Source: Azoarcus sp. (GTDB lineage Bacteria > Pseudomonadota > Gammaproteobacteria > Burkholderiales > Rhodocyclaceae). From it: a DNA stretch of 21,991 bases. The stretch covers positions 1-21,991 of the forward strand of contig JAIRWW010000078.1 of assembly GCA_031268685.1 (NCBI GenBank), in the 5' to 3' direction. The position numbers and the translations under genes were made by a program. Position 1 is the first letter of the stretch, and every line of letters starts with the position of its first letter. The notes under the pieces were generated by a model. It had not been told where the DNA came from. It saw nothing but the letters and a program-made list of their open reading frames with translations, and made no database searches. This document shows positions 1-7,590 of the stretch, piece after piece.

Positions 1-267
1 GGCATCGACTCGTGCAATGACCGTTAGGCCCGCCAGCAGCGACGCTAGCAAGGCAAGTATACCCGCCCATTCAGGATAGCTGTTGAATGAAGCGGCCCCA
101 GCAATGGCGGCCAGCGCCGTGGCCGGAATACCCAGCCAATTGTTACGCTGCTCCCACGCAGCCTCGGCATTGAAGTGGCTTTTGCTGGAATACATCGCGT
201 CTTCCTCGATCCGCTCGGCCTCGCGGCACAGGGCGGAAATCATATCTTTGACTTGGATTTCGCTCAT
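1..267 (-). CDS. SLATT-type two-TM protein (partial, C-terminus beyond window)
   Basis: Eighty-nine codons are visible from an ATG at 267, open to the window edge. The protein starts MSEIQVKDMISALCREAERI, continues with a polar segment (EEDAMYSSKSHFNAEAAWEQRNN), then a hydrophobic segment around residues 44-60 (WLGIPATALAAIAGAASF) and a second at about 67-84 (WAGILALLASLLAGLTVIA). This matches the SLATT layout: a short helical head, then two transmembrane helices with a W-L-G-I-P-A motif. SLATT proteins are known as predicted membrane effectors in nucleotide-dependent conflict systems. A strong Shine-Dalgarno (GGGAGAAAAGG) lies just before the ATG, and hsdR ends 25 bases upstream, so it should be the last visible gene of the RM operon. 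Family assignment is by pattern only; a pore-forming role is inference. Confidence 0.75.
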   Translation of the reverse strand, partial: MSEIQVKDMISALCREAERIEEDAMYSSKSHFNAEAAWEQRNNWLGIPATALAAIAGAASFNSYPEWAGILALLASLLAGLTVIARVDA

Positions 268-292
268 GACCTTTTCTCCCATTCAGGTTTGT

Positions 293-3200
293 TCACGCCG
301 ATACCCTCGCCTGCGGCGGCACGGGTGGATTCGTGCCAGGGCGATAGGTCGAATCGAACACCATGTCCGCCAGCCAACGGTTGAAGTTGGCGTTGTCGCT
401 GAACTGCTTGAATAGTTCGGTGTGGTCGTCCAGCAGTTCCAGCACCACGCGGTTGAGCGCCTTGTCGTGCTCCAGCCGCGCGTTCTGCTTGCCGGAATTG
501 GCCTGCGCGTTTCGGTACGCCTTGTCCTGCGCCACGCGCGCCGGGATTTCCTCGGTGATGACTTGTCTGATCTTGTCGGCATCGTGCCATTCGATGTCGC
601 CGAACAGGTCGTTGAACTGCTTGATGACGTTCGAAAGCTTGTCCAAGTCCGGTTCGCCGCCACCGCCACCGCCACCCGAAGGCGGCGGTTCGACGAAGGC
701 ATCCACATCGTCCAGAGCCATCTTCATTGCCGCCTGCGCCTGCGCGCGATAGCTGTCCATGTCGATGGCTTCCAGCACGCCCTTGGAGATGTCTTCCTCC
801 TTCGGCGCGGGCAACTTCGGGATCAGGAAGTTCAGGAAGATCGACAGCTTCTCCCAAGCCGGATGCCCGTAAGGCAGGATCGCCGACAGAAAGCCGTAGC
901 TGCGCACGAACGCTTTCGCCTTGCCCTTGAACTTGACTTGATCGTCCTCGCCGAGCTTGTCGGTGTATTCGGCCACGCAGACATCGAGAATAGGGTCGAG
1001 CTTGTCGCGGTCGGCGCCGGCCAGATACAGCGCCACGAAGTCGTCCACTTGGCTGCCGCTGTAAACCTGCTGCGCGTCCAGTTCGCTCTTGAGGTCGTGC
1101 AGTTTGTTCGGGTCGGTTTCGCCATCCTGAACCGTGGCGCGGTAATACTCCTGAAACGCCGCCTTCACGGCTTCGGCGTTGTCGGCGAAGTCCAGCACAA
1201 AGGTGTCCGCCTTCTGCGGGTGCGCCCGATTCAGGCGCGAGAGCGTCTGCACCGCCAGCACGCCAGCCAGTGGCTTGTCCACGTACATCGTGTGCAGCAA
1301 CGGTTCGTCGAAGCCGGTGACAAACTTGTTGGCGACGATCAGGAAGCGATACGGGTCAAGCTTCAGCTTGGCTGGAATGTCCTTGCTCGGGAACCCGTTG
1401 AGGTCGGCCTCGGTCTTCTTCGAGCCGCCGATCTCGAAGTCGCCGGAATACGCAACGATAGCCTTGTATGGGCTTTTGATCTCGGCAAGATAGTCCGACA
1501 CCTCGCGCCAGTAGTCGATGGCCCGCGCGATGCCGTTGCAGACGATCATCGCCCGCGCCTTGCCGCCGATCTTCTTCGCGCCGATCACCTGCGCGGTAAA
1601 GTGATCGACCATGATTTCGGCCTTGCGGCGGATGGCCTTGTCGTGCGACTCGACGTAGCGCCGGATTTTCTTCAGCGCCTTCAGCTTGTCCACCTGCGGG
1701 TCGTCCTCGATGGTTTTGGCGACGTGGTAGAAGCTGTCCACCGGCGTGTAGTTGGCGATCACGTCGAGGATGAAACCCTCCTGTATCGCCTGCTTGGTGG
1801 TGTAGGTCAGATCTTCCGGCGAGCGGAACTGCACCTTGTCGCCCACCGTCAGCCGTTCGCCGAACAACTCCAGCGTCTTGGTCTTCGGCGTGGCAGTAAA
1901 GGCGTAGTAGCTGGCGTTGGGCAGCAGCTTGCGCGATGCAATGCGCTTTTCGATTTCCGCATTCACCGCGTCCTGCGTGGAGTCTTCCTCGAAATCTTCT
2001 TCGTCGATCTTGCCGACGACCGATCCACCGAGAGCCTGATGCATCTTGGCCGTGGTCTTGCCGCCCTGACTGGAATGCGCCTCGTCGATCAGCAACGCGA
2101 ACTTCTTGTCACCCAAGTCGCCCAACTCGTCGAGGATAAAGGGGAACTTCTGCACCGTGGTGACGATGATCTTCTTGCCCCGGCGCAGGAAGTCGCGCAG
2201 TTCCTGCGCGTTGTCCGAATGGCTGAGGATCGAGGCCACATGGTCGTAGCCCTTGATGGTCTTGTGAATCTGGGTGTCCAGCGCGCGCCGGTCGGTGATG
2301 ACAATGACCGAATCGAACTGCGCCAGCGAGTCATCCGCCGCTGTTTTTAGTTCCACCAACTGGTGCGCCAGCCACGCAATGGTGTTGCTCTTGCCGCTGC
2401 CCGCCGAATGCTGCACAAGGTAGCGTTTACCCACGCCGTCGGCGCGACTGCGCCGCAACAGCGCGCGCACCGTGCGCAACTGGTGGAAGCGCGGGAACAC
2501 CGGCTTGCGCGTCTTGCGCTTCCTGCCGCTGGCGTCTTCTTCCTCGTCCTCCACCACCTGCGCGTAGTTCTCGATGATGTTGGCCAGCGAATCCTTCACC
2601 AGCACCTGCTTCCACAGGTAGTCGGTTTTGATGCCATTGGGGTTGAGCGGGTTGCCCGCGCCGCTATTCCAGCCTTGGTTGAACGGCAGGAACCACGAGG
2701 CCTTGCCCTTCAGCTCGGTGCAGAAGCGTACTTCGGCATCGTCCATAGCCATGTGCGCGATGCAGCGGCCCGGCTGGAACAGCAACTCCTTCGGGTCGCG
2801 CGTGGTCTGGTATTGGACGATGGCGTCCGCTACTGTCTGTTTGGTGAGCGAGTTCTTCAACTCGAAGGTCAGCACCGGCAGGCCGTTGATGAAAATCACC
2901 AAGTCCAGTTCGTTACCCGAATCATTGCTGTAGCGCACCTGCCGGGTGACGCTGAAGATGTTCTTGCCGAAGGCTTCGGCGGCGCTGGCGTTGCCCGGCG
3001 TCGGCAGCAGCTTGTAGAGATCGACCGTCATCGGCCCGTGGCTCACGCCCTTGCGCAGCACATCCACCACGCCGCGCTTGGCGATCTCGCCTTGCAGCCG
3101 GTGCAGGAACTGCGTGCGCTGGATGCCATCGACGGCGAGGTTCAGCGTTTCCACCGCCTTGGGCTGCGTGGCGTGCAGAAAGGCCAGCAGCTTCGCCACG

Positions 3201-3379
3201 TCCAGCGCCACGTCGCGGTTGTAGTCGCTGGCCCGGCCCAGCGCGTAGCCGCCGGGCGCATACACGGCCTCCGGTTTAGCAACGGCATTCGCGGGAACAG
3301 GCGGATGCTCGCTGATGCCCGCCAGATGGCGCACGATCAGCCGCTCCAGGCCCGATTCGCTGGTGTCGGTCTGTTTCAT
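293..3379 (-). CDS. hsdR: Type I restriction enzyme R subunit (HsdR)
   Basis: The 1028-residue protein is the translocase and endonuclease of a type I RM complex. It cuts unmodified DNA after ATP-driven translocation. The N-terminal nuclease carries the PD-(D/E)XK signature: D159 in NELDLVIF and E173-L-K175 in TFELKN. The SF2 motor shows Walker A SAGSGKS (325-331), DEAH (432-435), TATP (495-498) and a late SRLNRAHP arginine-finger motif. A Gly-run linker (PPPSGGGGGGGEPD) precedes the C-terminal helical domain that binds the methylase. The ATG at 3379 is chosen over the longer frame because it overlaps the stop of the upstream nuclease gene as ATGA, has a GAGGA ribosome site, and gives a normal HsdR length. 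No disrupting mutation is seen. Confidence 0.95.
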   Translation of the reverse strand: MKQTDTSESGLERLIVRHLAGISEHPPVPANAVAKPEAVYAPGGYALGRASDYNRDVALDVAKLLAFLHATQPKAVETLNLAVDGIQRTQFLHRLQGEIAKRGVVDVLRKGVSHGPMTVDLYKLLPTPGNASAAEAFGKNIFSVTRQVRYSNDSGNELDLVIFINGLPVLTFELKNSLTKQTVADAIVQYQTTRDPKELLFQPGRCIAHMAMDDAEVRFCTELKGKASWFLPFNQGWNSGAGNPLNPNGIKTDYLWKQVLVKDSLANIIENYAQVVEDEEEDASGRKRKTRKPVFPRFHQLRTVRALLRRSRADGVGKRYLVQHSAGSGKSNTIAWLAHQLVELKTAADDSLAQFDSVIVITDRRALDTQIHKTIKGYDHVASILSHSDNAQELRDFLRRGKKIIVTTVQKFPFILDELGDLGDKKFALLIDEAHSSQGGKTTAKMHQALGGSVVGKIDEEDFEEDSTQDAVNAEIEKRIASRKLLPNASYYAFTATPKTKTLELFGERLTVGDKVQFRSPEDLTYTTKQAIQEGFILDVIANYTPVDSFYHVAKTIEDDPQVDKLKALKKIRRYVESHDKAIRRKAEIMVDHFTAQVIGAKKIGGKARAMIVCNGIARAIDYWREVSDYLAEIKSPYKAIVAYSGDFEIGGSKKTEADLNGFPSKDIPAKLKLDPYRFLIVANKFVTGFDEPLLHTMYVDKPLAGVLAVQTLSRLNRAHPQKADTFVLDFADNAEAVKAAFQEYYRATVQDGETDPNKLHDLKSELDAQQVYSGSQVDDFVALYLAGADRDKLDPILDVCVAEYTDKLGEDDQVKFKGKAKAFVRSYGFLSAILPYGHPAWEKLSIFLNFLIPKLPAPKEEDISKGVLEAIDMDSYRAQAQAAMKMALDDVDAFVEPPPSGGGGGGGEPDLDKLSNVIKQFNDLFGDIEWHDADKIRQVITEEIPARVAQDKAYRNAQANSGKQNARLEHDKALNRVVLELLDDHTELFKQFSDNANFNRWLADMVFDSTYRPGTNPPVPPQARVSA

Positions 3380-4476
3380 GCGCCGTCCTCTTTCTTCTTG
3401 CCCGGCAGCAGCGCCTTGCGCCGTGCCACCTGTTCGCGCGCGCTTTCCAGCAAGGTGTGAATCCGGCGCTCGAACACAGGGCGTTCGGGGAACACTGTCC
3501 AATATTCGGCCACCATGATCTTGTCCCGATCCAGCGGCAGCAGTTCAATCTGCTCGCGGCTTTTTTCGGCGCACAAAATCAGGCCAATGGGCGCGTTTTC
3601 GCCTTCCTGCCGCTCGTAGCGGTCGAGCCAGCCAAGGTAAAGCTCCATCTGTCCCTTGTGCTTGGCCTCGAACTTCCCGATCTTCAATTCCACCGCCAAC
3701 AGGCGCTTGAGCCTGCGGTGGAAGAACAGCAGGTCGAGGTAGAAATCCTCGCCGTCGATGATCATGCGCTTCTGGCGTTCGACGAAGGAAAAGCCGCCGC
3801 CCAGTTCCAGAATGAACGCTTCCAGCTCACGCAGGATGGCGGTTTCGAGATCGGCTTCCAGATAGCCGTCGCGCAGCCCCAGCACGTCCAGCAGATAGGG
3901 GTCTTTGAAGGTGTTCGGTGGAATGTTGGAACTTTCCGGCAATTGCGCGTTGGCGATTTCTTTGCGCTCGAAGGCTTTGCGTGTGATGAGGTGACGCAGC
4001 CCGTCCCGGCCAAGCCGCCGGGATGCCGCTTCATTCAGATAGAACAAGCGGGCTTCGGGTGTTTTCAGCGGCAGCACCTCCACCACGTGCGCCCAGCTCA
4101 ATTGTGTAGCGGGCCGCGACACAATCTCGAAGTTGGGGAACTGCTCGGCGAACTGCATCATGCGGCGCAGGTTGCGCGCCTCGTAGCTGCGCCCGTAGCT
4201 GGCGGCCAATTGTGTAGCGAGCCGCGACACAATCTTCTCGCCGTATTCCGCGCGCTCATCGTGCAGAATTTCGCGGTTGATGCGCTGACCGATGCGCCAG
4301 AACAGATGCACCGTGGCGCTGTTGGCCTGCCGTATCAGGGCGCGGCGGGTTTCTTCGATGTAGCCCGCGACCGTGGCGAACAGATCGTTCGACGGCGCAA
4401 GCGCGATGGCCTGTCCTGCCTTCTTCGCGGGCTTCTTTGCAGGTGTCTTGCGGGTGGTTTTCTTACTCGTCGCCAT
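3376..4476 (-). CDS. DUF1016 family PD-(D/E)XK nuclease (YhcG-like)
   Basis: The 366-residue protein has a Lys-rich tail (MATSKKTTRKTPAKKPAKK), then the DUF1016 N-terminal helical domain (about 30-170, including RNLRRMMQFAEQFP and QLSWAHVVEVLPLK) and the C-terminal nuclease domain. The nuclease shows D248 in FYLDLLFFH and E263-L-K265 in AVELKIGKFE, the expected PD-(D/E)XK residues. Genes of this family often sit inside type I RM operons; their exact role there is not settled. The start at 4476 overlaps the end of the NADAR-HsdS gene by 14 bases, and the stop overlaps hsdR, suggesting translational coupling. Oddity: the peptide IVSRxATQL occurs twice (82-90 and 118-126), encoded by two near-identical palindromic DNA units, annotated separately. 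Confidence 0.9.
   Translation of the reverse strand: MATSKKTTRKTPAKKPAKKAGQAIALAPSNDLFATVAGYIEETRRALIRQANSATVHLFWRIGQRINREILHDERAEYGEKIVSRLATQLAASYGRSYEARNLRRMMQFAEQFPNFEIVSRPATQLSWAHVVEVLPLKTPEARLFYLNEAASRRLGRDGLRHLITRKAFERKEIANAQLPESSNIPPNTFKDPYLLDVLGLRDGYLEADLETAILRELEAFILELGGGFSFVERQKRMIIDGEDFYLDLLFFHRRLKRLLAVELKIGKFEAKHKGQMELYLGWLDRYERQEGENAPIGLILCAEKSREQIELLPLDRDKIMVAEYWTVFPERPVFERRIHTLLESAREQVARRKALLPGKKKEDGA
4099..4127. repeat. Palindromic in-gene repeat, copy 1
   Basis: A 29-bp unit inside the DUF1016 gene. It contains a near-perfect inverted repeat: ATTGTGT and ACACAAT arms with an inner GCG/CGC pair around a 3-base centre. It differs from copy 2 (4207-4235) at one position (G at 4112 versus A at 4220) and encodes IVSRPATQL on the minus strand. 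Confidence 0.85.
4207..4235. repeat. Palindromic in-gene repeat, copy 2
   Basis: Second copy of the 29-bp palindromic unit, with 28 of 29 bases identical to copy 1 and offset by exactly 108 bases (36 codons), so both are read in the same frame. It encodes IVSRLATQL. Confidence 0.85.
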
Positions 4477-6559
4477 CGGCGCTCTCCTCGGCGGGTTCGG
4501 CTTCATCATCGCCCAGCGCGGCCAGAACGTCGTCGTTGACGGCGTCGTCCGGGCCGGGCTGCCAGCCGCGCAGGTCAATCTGGCCGGTGACGGCATCGGC
4601 GATCAGGCGGTCGCGGTATTCGCGGATGAGGGCGATTTCGCTCCGAATCCTCTTGATGGCGGCATCCTGTTCTGCTGTCGCTGTTTGAAGCATGTCCAGA
4701 ATCCGATCCTGCTCGTCCAGCGGAGGGAGAGCGATTCGGAAGTTCTTGACGAAGCCGAGCGGCACACGCTGCTGGCCTGCGGCTCCTGTCATCGCATCGG
4801 CTCCGAGAACGCGGAACGTCCTGAGCGACAACAGCTTCGCCAAGAATGCCGGTCGAATTCGCCGCTCCGCTGCCCTGAGCACGATGAACTCCGTTGTGCC
4901 AAAGCCGATCTCGGTCGGTAGCGTATCGAGCAACCCGCCTTTCCCATTCTCGAAACACGGCGTGATCTTCGCCATCACCACATCGTTGCGGCGGAAGTAG
5001 GTGTAGCCCTCCCAAACCTCCGAGGTCTTTTTTTTTTCAACGCCTTGCAGCTTCCCATCCGTCGTGATGCACTCCATCGGAAGGAACGACACCGAGGCGT
5101 CGCTGAGGCGAAATGCAGTGCTTTCCGATCGCGACGGATTAGACACCGCAACATGCTTGAGCCTGCACGTTTCCCAATGCGCTGGGATGCGCGGAATCCA
5201 GTCGATTCCTGAGTTGCGCTTCTCCGTGGCAGCATCAAGACCTTGTGTCACCGCGCCTTCGATGATGGTTTGCTTCTGTTCGGTGAGCAGGCCGATGAGT
5301 TCGCGCTTGGCCTTGATGAAGCGGGCGATGTGCGCGTCCTGCGCACGCAGGTAGGCGACGATCTGGTCTTGTTCGGGGCGCGGGGGTTGAATCAGTGGAA
5401 TGTCGAGAAACTGGTTCGGATACAGGCGCAGGCGCGAGGCACGGATGCCAGTAGAACGCCCGATGTATTCGGCGACGTAGGCGCGAGTGCGCAGCAGGTA
5501 GTCGAGATAGGCCGGATTGAAGCTATCTGCGTTGTGCGGACGATAGACGCCATAAGCCGGGCTGACGATACCCGCGTGCTTGGCCGCGCCAAGCGCCGCC
5601 ATCCACGCCCACAAGGTATTGATAACGATGTCGCCCGGACGGCACAGCTTGGAGCCGACATAGCTCGCCGCCTTGAACATAGTGACGTTCTTCTGGCTGC
5701 GCGGCGTGACGCCAGTGAGGTGCGAGACGGACAGCAATTCCTCCTGCCCGGTGCGCGAGCGTTCGTCCACTTCGCGGAAGAAAGTCTTGGCGCGCTGCTC
5801 GTTCCAATGCTGCGGCACGGGCGGCAGCCAGCGCATACGCGCCGGGCGATAAGCTTCGTATGCCACTTCGCCGGGTGAGGCTGCAACCGGAGCCACCACC
5901 GCCTCGACGCTGACGGCAGCATCCGCGCCAAATAGGGAGCCTTGCTCCTGCTCGTCGGCAACCTGTGGCTGCGGTGAAGCTGCCGCCACTTCAATCGGTT
6001 GCCCGAACAGCAGGAATTGCGGGATGTCCGGCGGCGCAATGTCCAGCGCCACGTCACGCCCTTGCTGCTTCACCTGCTCGCGGAGCTCCATCAACAGCCT
6101 GCCCAGGACGTTCATGCCGACCAGCGTGCCGCCGTCGTCAACGACCTTGGCTCCCCAAAAATCGTCCTTGCGCGATTCCTCGACGATGGGGCGGTCGCCG
6201 GTTCTCAACAGCAGTTCGCTGAAGCTGTTCCAGTTGTTGGCCAGCTTCATGCGCAGACACCAGCGCATGAAGCGCACGCGCACCTGATCCCAATCGGGGC
6301 GCGAATCCTTGCGGTAGGGCTTGCTCCGCATCTTGGCCGTCATCGGGCTGATCTGGCCGATGATCATTTTCTGCACGTCGGGCAGGTGCGGGAAGCGGCA
6401 GACCTGATACAGCGCCTCGGAGGTCAGTACCCGCACGCCGTTCACACGGATGGGGTAGCCCCCGGCCATGTTGGAAAGGCCGCCGAACGGCTCGTCGGTC
6501 TTGAGAAAGACGACGCTGTCCTTTCGGCTGTAGGTGCGGGTCTGATCTTGTCCGCCCAT
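4463..6559 (-). CDS. hsdS: NADAR domain fused to type I specificity subunit (HsdS)
   Basis: The 698-residue protein is one uninterrupted frame. Residues about 14-162 form a NADAR (YbiA-like) domain: FGGLSNMAGGYPIRVNG, the TSE motif with E48, ISPMTAKM, RPDWDQVRVRFM, DDFWGA and GMNVLGRLLMELREQ line up with E. coli YbiA. NADAR enzymes are N-glycosidases or ADP-ribosyl hydrolases. A Pro/Ala-rich linker of about 75 residues follows. HsdS begins near 241 with two target recognition regions (RMRWLPPVPQHW and IDWIPRIPAHW), each followed by a long spacer helix (EQDQIVAYLRAQDAHIARF and EQDRILDMLQTATAEQDA). The ATG at 6559 shares one base with the upstream stop (TGATG) and has a GGAGG site. The longer reading into the upstream gene is a shadow. 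The fusion is unusual; the joint function is unknown. Confidence 0.93.
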   Translation of the reverse strand: MGGQDQTRTYSRKDSVVFLKTDEPFGGLSNMAGGYPIRVNGVRVLTSEALYQVCRFPHLPDVQKMIIGQISPMTAKMRSKPYRKDSRPDWDQVRVRFMRWCLRMKLANNWNSFSELLLRTGDRPIVEESRKDDFWGAKVVDDGGTLVGMNVLGRLLMELREQVKQQGRDVALDIAPPDIPQFLLFGQPIEVAAASPQPQVADEQEQGSLFGADAAVSVEAVVAPVAASPGEVAYEAYRPARMRWLPPVPQHWNEQRAKTFFREVDERSRTGQEELLSVSHLTGVTPRSQKNVTMFKAASYVGSKLCRPGDIVINTLWAWMAALGAAKHAGIVSPAYGVYRPHNADSFNPAYLDYLLRTRAYVAEYIGRSTGIRASRLRLYPNQFLDIPLIQPPRPEQDQIVAYLRAQDAHIARFIKAKRELIGLLTEQKQTIIEGAVTQGLDAATEKRNSGIDWIPRIPAHWETCRLKHVAVSNPSRSESTAFRLSDASVSFLPMECITTDGKLQGVEKKKTSEVWEGYTYFRRNDVVMAKITPCFENGKGGLLDTLPTEIGFGTTEFIVLRAAERRIRPAFLAKLLSLRTFRVLGADAMTGAAGQQRVPLGFVKNFRIALPPLDEQDRILDMLQTATAEQDAAIKRIRSEIALIREYRDRLIADAVTGQIDLRGWQPGPDDAVNDDVLAALGDDEAEPAEESADGDE
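5028..5037. repeat. Ten-base T/A homopolymer inside hsdS
   Basis: Ten T on the plus strand, ten A in the hsdS coding strand (GAA AAA AAA AAG, peptide EKKK), in the second target recognition region. Loss or gain of one base would truncate this region. The run is out of keeping with the GC-rich surroundings. Confidence 0.8.
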
Positions 6560-7590
6560 CAGAGATCGCCTCCGAAATCGGCGAACATCCTTCTTATCGC
6601 CGTCTGCGTGTTCGTGGTGCGCGGGAACAGCGGATACCACGGCGCATCCACCCAGAACGCCAGCGGCGTGTTGTTGGGGCAGTTGCGGTAGGTGACGATG
6701 AGCGAGCCAAAGCCCAGCGTTTCCAGCGTCATGTGCCCCAATGGGCGCTGGGTGTCTCCGAGACTGGGGCAAATCTGGCGGATGCGGACACCGGCCTTCA
6801 GAAACTCCTGCTCCAGCAGAATCTTGGCCGCGTCGCTGGAGAACAGGTTGGCGGTGCCGGGGTTGCCTGCGGTTCTGAGCATGGGCTGATACCGCATGGC
6901 ATCGACGTAGGCTTGCACCGCCGGATCGTTCGGGATCGCGGTCGGGCGCAGCACGTCCGCCGATGTGCTGTAGGCGCGCCTGTCCTCCAACTCGATGGCA
7001 TGCCACCAAGTGATGCCGACCTTCTTCCCAGAAGCCCTGATGACTTCCTGAATTTTGCCATTCGCGTAGTACTGCCCGCCGCTGTGCTGGGCGATGCAGA
7101 TCACATGCACCGTTGCCTGCGCGGGCGCGTGGTTACGAATCCAGTTCTCCAGATCGCGCCGCACGCGATTGCCGGTGAAGATGCCGTCATCCAGATAGAT
7201 GAACACTTCGTCGCCTTGCCCGCAGTCGCCGATGCCGATGCCATGCCCATCTTCCAGTTGCTCGGAGAACAAGGCGAGCATGTCGGTCTGGCTACTGCCG
7301 CCACCCTGAATGTCGAGAAAGCTGGCGGATCGCCAGAACTTGTCGGGCTTGTCGCCGGTGAGTTTCTGCGTGTGCATCGCGTCACGGAGAAACTTGGCCA
7401 CGCCCTTCTTCGAGAAGTAGATGTTCTTCAAGACGTGGTCGATCTCTTGCAGAATGGGCAACTGCACGGCAGCGTCGAACTGCTGCACCCAACGCCCGAC
7501 GTGGTCGGGGATGGGCTGCGGGAGCGAGTCGCCCCGGTAGTCTTGAATCGTGTTGGCGATGGACGCCAGAAGGTCGGTGCGCTGACTCAT
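6559..7590 (-). CDS. Phosphoribosyltransferase-like protein of a conflict system
   Basis: The 343-residue protein is not a housekeeping enzyme. Residues 128-140 (EVFIYLDDGIFTG) match the PRPP-binding loop of type I phosphoribosyltransferases: hydrophobic strand, two acids, then a T-G turn. The N-terminus carries a helical part with WVQQFDAAVQLPILQEIDHVLKNIYFSKK, seen in PRTase-like proteins of defence loci. The C-terminal part (FGSLIVTYRNCPNNTPLAFWVDAPWYPLFPR) resembles the tail of the same group. The start at 7590 overlaps the hsdM stop as ATGA, and its stop shares a base with the NADAR-HsdS start. Its place between hsdM and hsdS suggests it works with the NADAR domain on a ribosylated or PRPP-linked metabolite, but no substrate can be read from the sequence. 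Whether it is catalytic is uncertain. Confidence 0.75.
   Translation of the reverse strand: MSQRTDLLASIANTIQDYRGDSLPQPIPDHVGRWVQQFDAAVQLPILQEIDHVLKNIYFSKKGVAKFLRDAMHTQKLTGDKPDKFWRSASFLDIQGGGSSQTDMLALFSEQLEDGHGIGIGDCGQGDEVFIYLDDGIFTGNRVRRDLENWIRNHAPAQATVHVICIAQHSGGQYYANGKIQEVIRASGKKVGITWWHAIELEDRRAYSTSADVLRPTAIPNDPAVQAYVDAMRYQPMLRTAGNPGTANLFSSDAAKILLEQEFLKAGVRIRQICPSLGDTQRPLGHMTLETLGFGSLIVTYRNCPNNTPLAFWVDAPWYPLFPRTTNTQTAIRRMFADFGGDL

Noticed and set aside
655..685. GCC/ACC trinucleotide run near the hsdR 3' end
   Set aside because: It encodes a poly-Gly linker in the expected place; codon repetition in GC-rich DNA explains it.
422..2350. Long open frame (642 codons) on the plus strand
   Set aside because: It is antisense to hsdR, whose motifs are clear. 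The translation is rich in Arg, Val, Leu and His, typical of a GC-bias shadow.
6560..7009. N-terminal extension of the NADAR-HsdS frame by 150 codons
   Set aside because: It overlaps the PRTase-like gene in another frame and has shadow composition; the ATG at 6559 has GGAGG and the NADAR domain follows directly.
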